NCBI GenBank assembly: GCA_025765615.1
Contig: JAIVFJ010000160.1
Location: 87,516-151,515 of the forward strand
Direction: 5' to 3'
Length of the DNA stretch: 64,000 nt
Source of the DNA: Zopfochytrium polystomum
Lineage: Eukaryota; Chytridiomycota; Chytridiomycetes; Chytridiales; Chytridiaceae
This document shows, piece by piece, positions 17,219 through 27,900 of this stretch. Every line of letters starts with the position of its first letter. Positions within the stretch are counted from its first letter, which is position 1. The translations under genes and the position numbers were made by a program. The notes beneath the pieces were generated by a model. That model was not told the DNA's origin. It saw only the letters and a list, made by a program, of their open reading frames with translations, and did not search any database.

Positions 17219-18979
17219 TCAATTCATAGCAGGAGTTGTAGATCCAACCTTGCTAGTAGATCCCTGTGGTCCAATTTCAGTCCTAAGTCTCTGAATCGTA
17301 CTATCCACTAGTTCCCCTGTGATCACTTGATCATGTAACTTTTCGTTGAGATGTGTAAGGCTTAAATTCTCCATTGGAAACGAACGATTGTCAGTTTGCT
17401 CTCCATAATTATAGGCTCTACCCACGGCTTGAGAGCCATCTACAGGTTGACTGTCGGGAGTAGATACACTCTGGCTATATGTTGGGAGCACGATAGTTGA
17501 ACGTGAACCCAGAGATTTAGACTGGTTTCTCTGAGAACCAATTGTGATAATAACCTCGTTGTTACCAGTTAAGAATCCAAATAGAGCCCCACCATTGTCC
17601 CCAGCAAACTGCATGGAAGTTGGAAGCGCTACACCTAGAAGCTGGTTTTCCATTGTCTGTCTGCCAGGAGGCCCTGGCGCATTATCCTTAACATCAGCCT
17701 CACCTGGAAGCCTCGGTGCAAATTGAGCTGGAAAACACAGCAGTGCCCTGGGTTTCTATGTTTCTACAGATGTCGAGAATTTCCGTCGGAATACAAGCAG
17801 GAGTTTCCGCACTAACGGCGTTCTGAGTCAATGGAAATACACTACTGGACACATACGGCACATTTGAACTATCAATTGTCCGCTCATATGACACATCAGT
17901 GTGGTCTGGGCCAGGAGAATAGTGCTGTCTGACGCTAAAAGCTGCAGTTCCAGTCTCAACATTAGGCCTACCGTTCTCAGACCAAGTTGCCACTTCAGGC
18001 TTCGGTCTCGTGCTTCTAGCTTGCCAGAAAGGAAAGAACGCTGAACTTGGAGCTGCGGATTGATAATTCTTTTGTACATACGGAGTGTCGTTGTAGAGGA
18101 GCGTCTTACGACAATAGAAAAAGATAATGAATACTATGATGGAAAGGAGAAGGACTAAACCGGTAGGAAGAATAACTGCAAGAAGAGGAAATTGGTAAGA
18201 GGATAATGATGAATCAGAATTCGAATTGGAACCAGGGATCAATGCGCTAGTGCTACTCCCTGTGGAAGTCATTCCTGTAGCACCAGCTGTGGAAAAGGAG
18301 AATTCGATCCTGAGATGGTTTGTACAGCTGTGTTTCCACTGACAGGTATAGTCGCCGTCACAGACGAAGTACCGGACTGAATGGCAGTCGTAAATTCCTG
18401 TGAAGTTTGCGCAGTATCGACCGTAACTGCCGGAAGAGAGTTAGTCCTTTGAGCGGAAGTCGTAGCTTGAGTACTTGCTGTATTTCTAACCTTTGCTGTG
18501 TAAGTTGTAATGATCGGATTATTTCCATCGCACCCGCTCTGCTGAATACTTCTATTGTCAGTAGAATCGCAAGTTACATAGTTGGTAATTCCGGACGCGA
18601 TTGAAGTCAGGTAGGGACAAGTGAAAGATTGGCTGCTTACAACTCCGCATATGTTTACAATCGCCATTGATATCTGGTCAATGGTACCACCAGAAGAAGA
18701 TACTGCACCGCCTATGGAGCAAATGCTATTGAAATTGGCCGTTTTGCTTACGGTAAGGTCATAATTGTAACCACCAGCGGAGGAACAAGCTGATGCAATA
18801 TCAATCATGTCTGACTGCTGTAATCCATTCTTGCAATATTTCTCCAAACTAGCAGCTATAGTGTAAGAAGGGTTTATTCTTCCACTGGAATCGACAGAAG
18901 TATCGACAGTTCAAGTAGCGGTTGCATATTGTGCACTCAAGGAAACAATCAAAGCCAATACTGCAGGTGAAATCACCAT
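17219..18979 (-). pseudogene. Single-pass membrane glycoprotein-like gene, several lesions
   Basis: From the ATG at 18979 a 22-residue signal peptide (MVISPAVLALIVSLSAQ...) is followed by an in-frame TGA at 18911. The frame then continues as a Cys-containing, Ser/Thr-rich ectodomain to about 18290. A frameshift there leads to a strong transmembrane segment (FPLLAVILPTGLVLLLSIIVFIIFFY) and a cytoplasmic tail. A second shift near 17740 leads into a Pro-rich then Ser/Gln-rich tail ending at 17219. The whole reads as one type I membrane protein of about 580 residues with one nonsense and two frameshift lesions. It could be a viral surface protein or a fungal-type surface sensor; no family is recognised. 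Confidence 0.5.
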
Positions 18980-19139
18980 TTTGCAGCACGGGAGAAATGC
19001 TTCAATTAGCAACTTCAGGGCTGAAACGGTTGACTTCAACTTTGACGGATGAAAAATTTCTGTGGTCGTTATTGTAATGTTCGTACTAGCACGTACTGCG
19101 GTCCAGAATTTGCCAACGCTATTTTGAAGGCTATCAAAC

Positions 19140-19316
19140 TCAGGGGAGGTCTACTAATGCAATGCTCGTTATATCTGATATCACAGTTATCACATTGTTG
19201 TCAATTCCGTAAACGATCCCCGTAACTTCGTCTCTCACCTTACAGTACAGAGTATAAACCGTAATGCACACGAACAACAGTATTATAACAACGAACAATT
19301 GGATTGCCATTTCCAT
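19140..19316 (-). CDS. Small predicted membrane protein (58 residues)
   Basis: The ATG at 19316 opens a frame with an N-terminal hydrophobic helix (MAIQLFVVIILLFVCITVY), a short YTLYCKVRDEV segment and a polar tail, ending at TGA. A neighbouring frame stays open beyond the stop down to about 18980, so the original protein may have been longer and frameshifted. It is tightly packed between two other minus-strand frames, which suggests co-transcription with the membrane glycoprotein-like gene. Confidence 0.4.
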   Translation of the reverse strand: MEMAIQLFVVIILLFVCITVYTLYCKVRDEVTGIVYGIDNNVITVISDITSIALVDLP

Positions 19317-19322
19317 TAGTGT

Positions 19323-19451
19323 TCATGTGTTTATAATTCTGCTTCCCATGTCTTTTTCTGGAACCACAAGTTGAACTCTGGTAGCAGGTCTACTAGGTGG
19401 CAGATTGGCAGTTTCAATTTCTTCGTTCCTCAAGGTGAAGACTCTGTTCAT
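19323..19451 (-). CDS. Small ORF (42 residues), unknown
   Basis: The frame runs from the ATG at 19451 to a TGA at 19323, six nt before the start of the next small membrane protein. It is basic and proline-containing with no recognisable domain. It is supported only by tight packing in the minus-strand cluster, so confidence is low. Confidence 0.25.
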   Translation of the reverse strand: MNRVFTLRNEEIETANLPPSRPATRVQLVVPEKDMGSRIINT

Positions 19452-19519
19452 TGTTAGTCACACTTTCAAGGCTAAAATTTTAGTAGCGAGACTCGTTTGA
19501 TAGTGTCCAGGGCAACAAG

Positions 19520-22184
19520 ATGTCTTCACCTAGTTCTCCATTGGAGTTGCACAATCACAGCTACAGTTCAATCTCAACAATGTCCAGTGACGATATAAGC
19601 TCATTGTCAACAGTCAATCCCAATGCTCTGCCTGTCAATATAGTTATAGATGGTGAAATACTCTGCGCTGACAATTATCATGATTCTTATGCAGCATGCC
19701 TAAGAACAAGGGCAATGTCAAGGATAGGCTCAGCATTACCACTCTTAATCGGAATAAACAATTTCCAAGTTGAAGTCGTAAGAGAGGCTACAATAGATAT
19801 TTCACGCACCAGTATGAGCTTATATAATTCACTCGAAGACAGCAGCAAATCCGCAAAGGAGATCTCAGTTCACATAGCCAGCTTCAATATGGTAGGATCC
19901 ACTAGGCATAGAATCTCACATTCCCTAATAGACGAGCTCAAGGCAGGATTGGATCCCATCTCGTCATGGATAATTTCAATTGAAATATACGCTGATATAT
20001 CAATTAGTGACCTACCCTCGGTATGCAGATCGGCTTATTTGAATTTCCATAGATTGCAGTATCTCAGAATAAAAGACATGGAGGTATCATTTGAGCTTCC
20101 GCACTCAGGTTCGAATACGGTTAGGACTCCAGACGACAATTTCGATTATAACGTGGAATTTATCGTCAGTGGGGAGATTGCTGATTTCACCGGAAAGTGT
20201 AGAGCCAAGAGGAGGGCCAGCAGACTAAATCACTTCTGAAGTTGCATATTCATGAGCTCTTAAAACTGGAAATGCCTATCTTGGTCGAAGACGGTAAGTC
20301 AATTGCCCCCTTCGAAATGCGCAGATACATGACTACGGGTTCAAGGATAGACTCTGCACCCAGGGTCGATGTACTGCTCAGAAAGCAACTGAACGTTATG
20401 AATCTCAAATTTGTGCCTCACCAAACAAGAGACATTAGATGGAGAACGAGGTGTATGATGACCGAACATGAGAATTGTTCTGGCCACTTAAGGGTTGGAA
20501 TCATCGACCGAGAATACGAGGCTTGGATTTCCACATTTCATGACAGTCGAGGATGACACATTCACCGATGTGAAACAACGAATGAACAATGACCTTTTCG
20601 ACCGGGAACTTCCAAGTTTCGATTTTGCCAAACAAATGTCATCTCTATTGCTATCGAAGAGCGGTATGTTCAGGGGTGGTATATTTGAACTGAAACCAAT
20701 GACAGCAGCCAGAGGAATTGCCACTCTGACTTGGGAAGGAAACCCACAAGAGATATTCATACCAAGAATTTGGGCCTCGAGAATGAAACTACCGTATAGG
20801 GAGACATCAAAAGATGGATCTCTGAGATCGCCCTACTTCTCCTTTATGAATATCAGGGAGGGCGACTACGGGGTAGTCCTTAGGTGCCCAGTTATTTCTG
20901 TAGGTTCAGTTCAACCCGTAAGAATAAGACTATGGGATAATCCTACAATTGGATGCCATCCCTCCATGTGTCCGAAGATGGGTTTAGATTTCGATGGGGA
21001 CGAAGTGCATTTTGCTGTAGTCTCTGGTAGCGACTCTAAGTTGGAGATTCAAATGGCAATTGAGAAGGAACCCTCGCAGAAGTTTTCTGACTCCTTTGTG
21101 AATGAGGCCGTAACTGAGTATTTCTCTGGCCTTGAAGACAACGATGGCAGCGATCTCGTGGAGGACTGTATCAATAATGACTTTATGATGGCATCTACCT
21201 CTAGCATCACACAGCTGAATTTCATGAGCTTCGATACTAAATACCATAGGCTCTGCAAGGTGAAGGACGAATACAGGCAGATAATGGTATCGTATATGGG
21301 TGCTAAGCCTCTGTACCAGGTCGTAGTTGATAAGAGCATGAAAAAGATAGGACATACCATTGATACTCACATGAGTGTTGCTAACGGATATGTCTATGCT
21401 AGACAGTTCAAGGGTCTTGCTCTCGAATGCAGCACCATTGGAAACTCAACAGAGCCACTGTGGCTGGACAGATCCAAGGCCATGTTGTGGAGTAGCCCTT
21501 CAATACCGAGGGATATCGGGTCTTATGGAATTCCAGCATTGAGATTGATAACTGAGATGACAAATCTTGTTATACAGCGAACACTCGATCGTGCTAAGCA
21601 CGTGACAACTGACTTCTAGAACTTACTTTGCCGACTCGTTCTTTTCCAACCTCGAACCATGGGTTGTTGTCGTGGAATCAAAGTCAAAGTCCAACCCGCA
21701 AAAGAGCATATACAAGACGTATACCATGCATGAGGCTGCCAAAATGAGAGACAGCCATGCCATTGAGAATATCGTTGTCTGTTCTTCGAGGGAAAAGTGT
21801 ATTGGGTATAGCGGTTACAATCACACATCTGATATCGAGCAGCTCTTTAAGCTCATGATCAGGAATACGGCGTACATTGTTCGATTGCTGAAATTGAAGG
21901 CTACTACTTCAGAGATATACTCTGTCGCCTCTATTTTGACATACGCAACTTGTATGGACAAGGGCCAGGAGAAACTGACCGACACCAAGAGCGTTAACTT
22001 TCTAAGGTCTACTGCTTCATCCTACTTGCATACTGTATTATACACAAATTACTCCAGCGTTTCTAGCATACCAGTTGGGATGTACAGTAAGCAGAGAGAT
22101 ACACATGGTCAACATTCGTCAACATTTGCTATAACCACTGGAAATTATCAGGGGTTGCTCTCAATGTCGATAACAAGACAGTAG
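19520..22184 (+). pseudogene. Divergent RNA polymerase largest-subunit (beta'/RPB1)-like protein, frameshifted
   Basis: Four frames (19520-20239, about 20230-20500, 20495-about 21605, about 21605-22184) read as one protein of about 885 residues. The third piece holds SKSGMFRGGIFELKP and IFIPRIWASRMKLP, which align in order with the RPB1 GK.GRFRGNL...VGVP region. Next come DGD-like REGDYGVVLRCPVIS and GLDFDGDEVHF at 20987-21001. The last is the catalytic NADFDGD motif with all three Mg-binding Asp residues kept. The N-terminal 330 residues and the region after the motif are not recognisable. Known minimal relatives with such motifs include baculovirus LEF-9 and linear-plasmid polymerases; no second-largest subunit is seen nearby. 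An independent transcription system for the element is inferred. Confidence 0.75.
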
Positions 22185-22255
22185 CACAATTTTAAAACTT
22201 ATTTGCAACTCCTATGATCCTGAGGCTCCTTATGAAGTTCGTAGTTTTTACCTTG
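22185..22255. terminator. Intergenic ATTTTAAAACTT motif between convergent genes
   Basis: ATTTTAAAACTT at about 22189-22200 sits between the ends of two convergent genes. A related AGTTTTAAAATTC is at about 17207-17219, also between convergent ends, and CATTTAAAACTT at about 23785-23796 lies between tandem genes. A shared 3'-end signal is a reasonable inference. Confidence 0.3.
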
Positions 22256-22894
22256 TTATTCATAACTTCGTACAGCATATATTGGATTCCTAGCTAGCAT
22301 TTGCTCACTAGCCTCAGTTTTACCGAGGAGGCCAATGACACCGGCAGAGTCAATCCTAAAGTATGTATCTTTAAGTCCGTATTTCTCTGGAAACTTGAAT
22401 CTTAGATTATGCTGTTCAGACATAACTTTCCCAGACGCGTCTTCTCTCTCAGATGGAAAAACTCTCAGGGTCTCTTGTGTTATTCCACATAAGTAAACAA
22501 TGTCGTCAACTTGTAGCAGCACGTTCAAGCATGAGCCAGACATATTGACAAATGTAGGCGGAGAGTAAGGTACTGACTTGCCCGAGTCACGGAGCTTCTG
22601 CAAAATTGCCATTGACATTCTGCCTTTCAGTCTGACAACGGGGTCAGGGTGTATACTAGATAAATTCGGAGGGTTCCAGTTGCTAGTGCCAGGGTGATGC
22701 CTAACTATCATATTGTATGCCTGCGACACTTCGTTGGTGGTAATCTTATCCGCTCTCACAGTTGCAGTTGCAACGCAGGGCTGTAGGAGTCCGATTTCGA
22801 CTTTCACCTTTTTTGTGAATGCGTCTTTGTTTTTGTAACCGATGTTATTATTAGCTTTTTGCTGTTCGAGGGCGAATTGAGTGCCATGGACCAT
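22256..22894 (-). CDS. Unknown protein, about 212 residues
   Basis: The frame is open from 22894 and encodes a moderately charged protein without a signal peptide or transmembrane helix. It is not recognised. An upstream frame starting at 22921 (MASSSSFYGPWSM) overlaps and resembles the N-terminus of the gene at 23801, so the true start may be there with an indel near 22885. It is divergent with the next gene (68 bp between starts). Confidence 0.45.
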   Translation of the reverse strand: MVHGTQFALEQQKANNNIGYKNKDAFTKKVKVEIGLLQPCVATATVRADKITTNEVSQAYNMIVRHHPGTSNWNPPNLSSIHPDPVVRLKGRMSMAILQKLRDSGKSVPYSPPTFVNMSGSCLNVLLQVDDIVYLCGITQETLRVFPSEREDASGKVMSEQHNLRFKFPEKYGLKDTYFRIDSAGVIGLLGKTEASEQMLARNPIYAVRSYE

Positions 22895-22962
22895 GGTCCG
22901 TAAAATGAGCTGGAGGAAGCCATCGTTTGAAATGCTAAAGGTTTAAGCGTCGTGAGTTTAAG

Positions 22963-23762
22963 ATGTCTACGGCGATTGACGCGAGATTTTGTAGACATGG
23001 TTACTTGAGAACATCTGTGTCTTGTGGTGATTCTGACTTCAAGCTTAATGCTTCACTATTTGTAAACAACCAGGGATGTAGGTCGGGCCCAGTGGCTGGT
23101 ACAGAAGATAGGGATGATGAGAATTTCTTTCTTCTGCTTAGGTATGCGATTGGTAGGTCCCTTGATTTCCTCTGCAGAAGGATTGAAATATCATCTGTTT
23201 CAGTTTTTCCTCCGCCCGCTTCACTCGACGACTCAATTAGCGAGTCTGAGTCCAAGGAGCTGGGTAAACTCGCAATGCTACAGTTACAGAGTCCGCTTAA
23301 GACCTCCAGGAGCATAACGTCGTTATAGCCACGGCCCCGAAGTTCGTAATTCTGAATGGGGAACAGTCTCCGCTTGGAATATCGTGGTACTACTCGGCTA
23401 AGAAAGACATAAGTATAAGAGAACAGGTAATACAGTTTAGCAAGAAAACACTCACTCGTATAATCGATCCGGGCGTTGATAATGTCTGCTGGCTAATGGT
23501 AATACCTACTGGAGAGTTTCTGACGGAATATCTGTTGCAAAATGAGATCTTCCAAACCTCATTGCTGATGTACCTCACCAATGACGGATCCACAACATCC
23601 CACGTTGCAATTTTGGGGGGAACAAGATTAGTGGTAACTCCGACTCAGGAATTTAGGACTGTACAAGGGACTCTCAATTTATACGACAAGGAACTCAGGA
23701 ATTCGAGACTGGTAGGGCCGTTCTGCAGAGACTGTGTTTTGCAACAGATATACTCCATTTGA
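22963..23762 (+). pseudogene. Unknown protein, about 266 residues, one frameshift
   Basis: The first frame (22963-23328) has an acidic Ser/Glu-rich stretch near its end. From about 23300 the next frame continues without a break to TGA at 23762 (for example LTRIIDPGVDNVCWLMVIP), so one indel splits the gene. There is a CRDC near the C-terminus. No family is recognised. It is followed by a TTTAAAACTT motif and the next plus-strand gene. Confidence 0.45.
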
Positions 23763-23800
23763 AATAGCAATACCATTTTGGAAACATTTAAAACTTAAAT

Positions 23801-24330
23801 ATGGCCAGTTCCATTCTCTCGTCTTACGTTGTGAGAATAATTAAGAATCTCGAGGAGGGTTTTGGATATGAGGAGGTGAGTACAAAGCGAGACCCATATC
23901 TTAAATCCGCCAACAGATTGCACCTGGATATCGCAAAGATGAAGTTGCTATTGTCGGATGAGTCTTCAGCTATCATCTTTTATCAGTCGGTGCAAAATCA
24001 ATGGCAAAGACAACTTCCACCTCCATCTGGATTGGAGCATGGGGACATTGCAATTCTGATGTTATGTTCTATTGGATTCTCGATGAATCCGGAGACATTT
24101 AGGTGGCAAAAATCAAATCACAACTTGTACTCCGGGCTGTGGAGAATAGTACATTCCATATGCAGGTCCCTTACAAATAGGAATCGGAATTTCGACTCAG
24201 CACGCGCAACTAGAACTGCGGAAAACTACATGAAACATCACCAGCCAAAAGAAGGCATTATCAATTCAACTGGCCCCGATATATGTGGTGATGCCTTTTC
24301 AAAGGTACCTGGATTGCAGTCTTATCTGAC
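23801..24330 (+). pseudogene. Unknown protein, 5' part, interrupted by Copia
   Basis: An ATG five nt after a TTTAAAACTT motif opens a frame that runs 177 codons to the Copia LTR at 24331. Removing the element and one copy of its CTGAC duplication joins this frame exactly to the frame at 30672, so it is one gene. It is soluble, mixed-charge and not recognised. Confidence 0.6.
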
Positions 24331-24732
24331 TGTTGAGGTTACCGTAGTGACCGAAGGTTGAAGTTGGAGTTGTTAGAGCAACGAGGCGTTGACAGGTAAC
24401 CGAGTTTCTTAATTTAGAAGAAAAACTTCTTTATTCTCATATTATTGATGTCCCTATTTGTTCATGTTGGCCTGACGCGTCCTTCAGTCCAGAACGAGAA
24501 TCCGAGCATATCTCACCTCTTATGTTCTAAGCCATGAACGCTGGAATTGCTCTTAATACGCGGACCAGTGCTTAGCAACTCTTAATTCCCCCTTAACCGC
24601 ATCCGCCCGCGTGGGACTGGCTTACACCTGATGCGGGGAGCGGACAGCGTAGCCGTCGCTTTCTCCTGAAGAACCTTGGCGTCCTGGAGTTCCAAGTGAA
24701 GCGCTAAGCACGCCGCGGAGGGTTTATCAACA
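24331..24732 (-). repeat. Copia 3' LTR
   Basis: The LTR is 402 bp with TG...CA ends. In element orientation it is preceded by the polypurine tract TTGAGGGGGAA (just above 24732). Confidence 0.9.
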
Positions 24733-24910
24733 TTCCCCCTCAATTCAAGCGTGGGACGTTTGAGAATGTAGCGTGAGGATACTCTGAATAGCAAGTCCGC
24801 CATCGCAGTACCGGTAATAGTAGGAGTTGAACCTACACTTACTATCTTAACCGAAGTGATGGAAAAAGTGTGTGAAACTCCATACTATCGGCGAGCGCCC
24901 GTAAGAGCTC
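24733..24910 (-). other. Copia 3' untranslated region and polypurine tract
   Basis: Non-coding element sequence between the pol stop and the 3' LTR. Confidence 0.6.
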
Positions 24911-27900
24911 TCACTCAAATCTCTGTGCATCAGGGATAGCAGGAATGATACTTGACTGTGTAAGGTCAGAATAACTTGCTAATCCGAGCAGGGATGTAAG
25001 TTTGAGGTGCTGCGCTGTTGGTAGCGCTTTAGTAAGTATATCTGCAATCATATTTTCAGACTTGCAGTAAAGGAGTTTGACGTCCTTTCTCTCAATATGA
25101 TCCCGCACAAAGCTTGTGCGGATATCGATATGTTTTGTTCTCGAGTGGTGAATCGGATTTGTAGCAATAGCCATAGTCGATTGGTTATCCTCACATATTA
25201 TTGTGGGGTTAATTACTGGAAGATCAATTTCAGCTAATAGTTGTTGGAGCCATATTGCACCCTTGATAGCTTCAGCTAAAGAATAGTATTCTGCCTCTGT
25301 TGAAGAGAGGGAAACCCTATCCTGCTTCTTACTAAACCATGTAATTGCTGCTCCAGACATCATGAAGACATGTCCCGAGCGTGACTTTCTCCCAGTTTCC
25401 TCTCCGTAACTAGCATCGGCATACCCTTCTGGGCCTGTGTAGCCTACTGCTTCGTTAAGCTCCTCTGATGAAGCGTTTGTTATGAGTGTTAACCTTTTTG
25501 CGCCTTTGCTGAAACGCAGTCCAAAGTCAAAGGTACCTCGTAAGTAGCGTAAAAGGCGATCTAGAGCCTGTTTGTCTGACTCTGTTGGTTTACTCTGATA
25601 CTGCGAGAGAGTGTTAACTGTGTATGAGATGTCCGGTCGTGTAAGGTTTGCTACATATGCAATTTGCATCAGTGTGCTTCGAAATGACTCAGAGTCCTTT
25701 GCTGATAAAAGTGGTGACTCATCGTCGTGACGCCAAGTTGTTGACATCGGTGTTGACTTGGACTTGATAGGTAGACCGCTAAGTGTATTCCAATAGCTGG
25801 CTTCTTCTAGGAGCCGTTGTGCGTAATTTCGCTGGGATAGGAAGAGATCTCCGTTTATTCGGTCGATTTGAATACCGACTGCATACTTAGCGTTAAGGGA
25901 GTCCTTTATCGAGAAGCGAGTTCGAATGATGTTCTGCACCTCAAGGATATCTTCCTTTGTGCGCCCTGCAAGGAGAACATCGTCTACGTACACGAGGGCA
26001 ATACAGCATATCTTGCCATTTGTATCTCGCTTAACGAAAACGCAATGATCAGACTTGCATTGTGAGAAGCTACTCTCTTTGAGGAAATCGCGGAGAGTGA
26101 GGAACCACTGCCGACCAGACTGATGTAAGCCATAGAGACTCTTTAACAAGCGGCATACGTAAGCTAGACCTCCAGGTCCGAACTTAACAAAACCTTCTGG
26201 TTGCTCCATGTAATTGGGCAAGTCCAGGTTCGCGTTCAGATACGCTGTGTCTACGTCGAGCTCGCCAAGTTCGTAATCTAAGCAGAGCGTAGCAGCTAGG
26301 ATTGTGCGAATTGCATCCATCCTAACTACTGGAGAGTAGGTTTCCTCATAATCCCTTCCGGGCACCTGAGTATAACCCTTCCCGACAAGTCTTGCTTTAA
26401 AGCGTTTTAGGTAATCGTCATCGTCTAGCTTATAAGCGAAAACCCATTTGGATTTCAGGAAGGATTTGATGTTGCCGCGGGGCACTAGTTCCCATGTTTT
26501 GTTCTTTGTCAATGCCTCATATTCTTTATGCATGGCAGCCATCCAATATTTTGCGTACGGACTAGCTAAGGCCTGTTTGTATGTCATCGGAAGAGGGGGC
26601 AGATCTCGTGAGTGTATCTTCTCTGTGGGAAAAACGGTTGGATCTTCAATTGCGGAAGCCAAACAGACTTTCACTTCGAGATACGTTGTGCGAAAATCAG
26701 CACGGGAGATTCTTCTACGTCGTAAACGTGCCACCATGGCCCTTAGAACTTTCCTATTGTAGGTTGTTCCCCCTGAAATCGCGGATTTGGTTTTGAGCTC
26801 CGGCAAAGGTACTTCAGAAGCGGCAGAGGCTTTTACTTTGCCTGGACGGAGATTGTAGCGATGTGTGTTACCGCTGTTACCATCACGTTCCCCCTGCAAA
26901 TCCGAGATGGAAGGGGCAGTAGACTCTTCAGAGTCGGAATGGAGGATATCATGAGGAACAGAGTCTTCATCAACAGGAACAGGAATAATTTCACTGATAG
27001 AAGAGGCGCGGGTGACTGGAGTGGAAGACGAGTTGGAGTCCTCATCATCAGAATAGGTCGGTTCCCAAAAAGAATTCATGGAGGAGCGTGCCGGGGTGAC
27101 GGGACCCCAAGCGTGAAGGAGAACGAGGTCGTGAAAACGGGAGATATCCCGTGTAAGAACCGGGAAGATAGTTTCGTGGAAGGAAACGTGGAACTGCTCG
27201 GTAACCCGGCGGGTGCGGAGGTCGTAAACTAGAATGATGGAGTTTCCTCGATAACCAAGGAAAACGCCAGGGGAACCGCGAGGGCCTCCGAGACGCCGTT
27301 TCTCAGGTGGGATGCGAAAAACCACAAGGCACCCGAAAACTCGCAAATGCTCTATGGAAGGCTTCTTTTTGTGCCAAACCTCGTAAGGTGTTTTGCCCGT
27401 GAAGGAGTGGACAGTGCGATTCTTAATATGAGCCGCGTACTGGAGAGCGTAAAGCGAAAATTGAGTGGGAAGACGCGATGGGAGGAGCATGCACAGGGCC
27501 ATTTCTTTAAGAGTGTTAATATTCCTTTCCGCTAGACCATTAAACTCCTTCGTGTAGGAGGGGCTTGGGTCAATTTGGATCGGAGGATGCTTCGTAGCAC
27601 ACCACTCCTCAAAAGCGATTGTCTTCTTAATTTCGCCGCCATCGAAACGGACAGACCGTGTAGTGGCGCCCTGATAGCGCTCTGCAGCTTCAAGGACGCC
27701 TCGAAAGCGCGAGGATGCTGCTCCCTTGTGAGGGAGCCCATGGACTTCTATCCATCGAGAGGCTTCGTCGACTGTGCATAACCAGTGTTTTTCTCCTCGA
27801 AAACCACGACATGGAAGCGGGACGGAGTCGGTACTCACGCGTCCTAAAATGTCAGTAACTGGTCGGTCGCTTGAGTAAATAGGTTGAGCGCGAATTCGTC

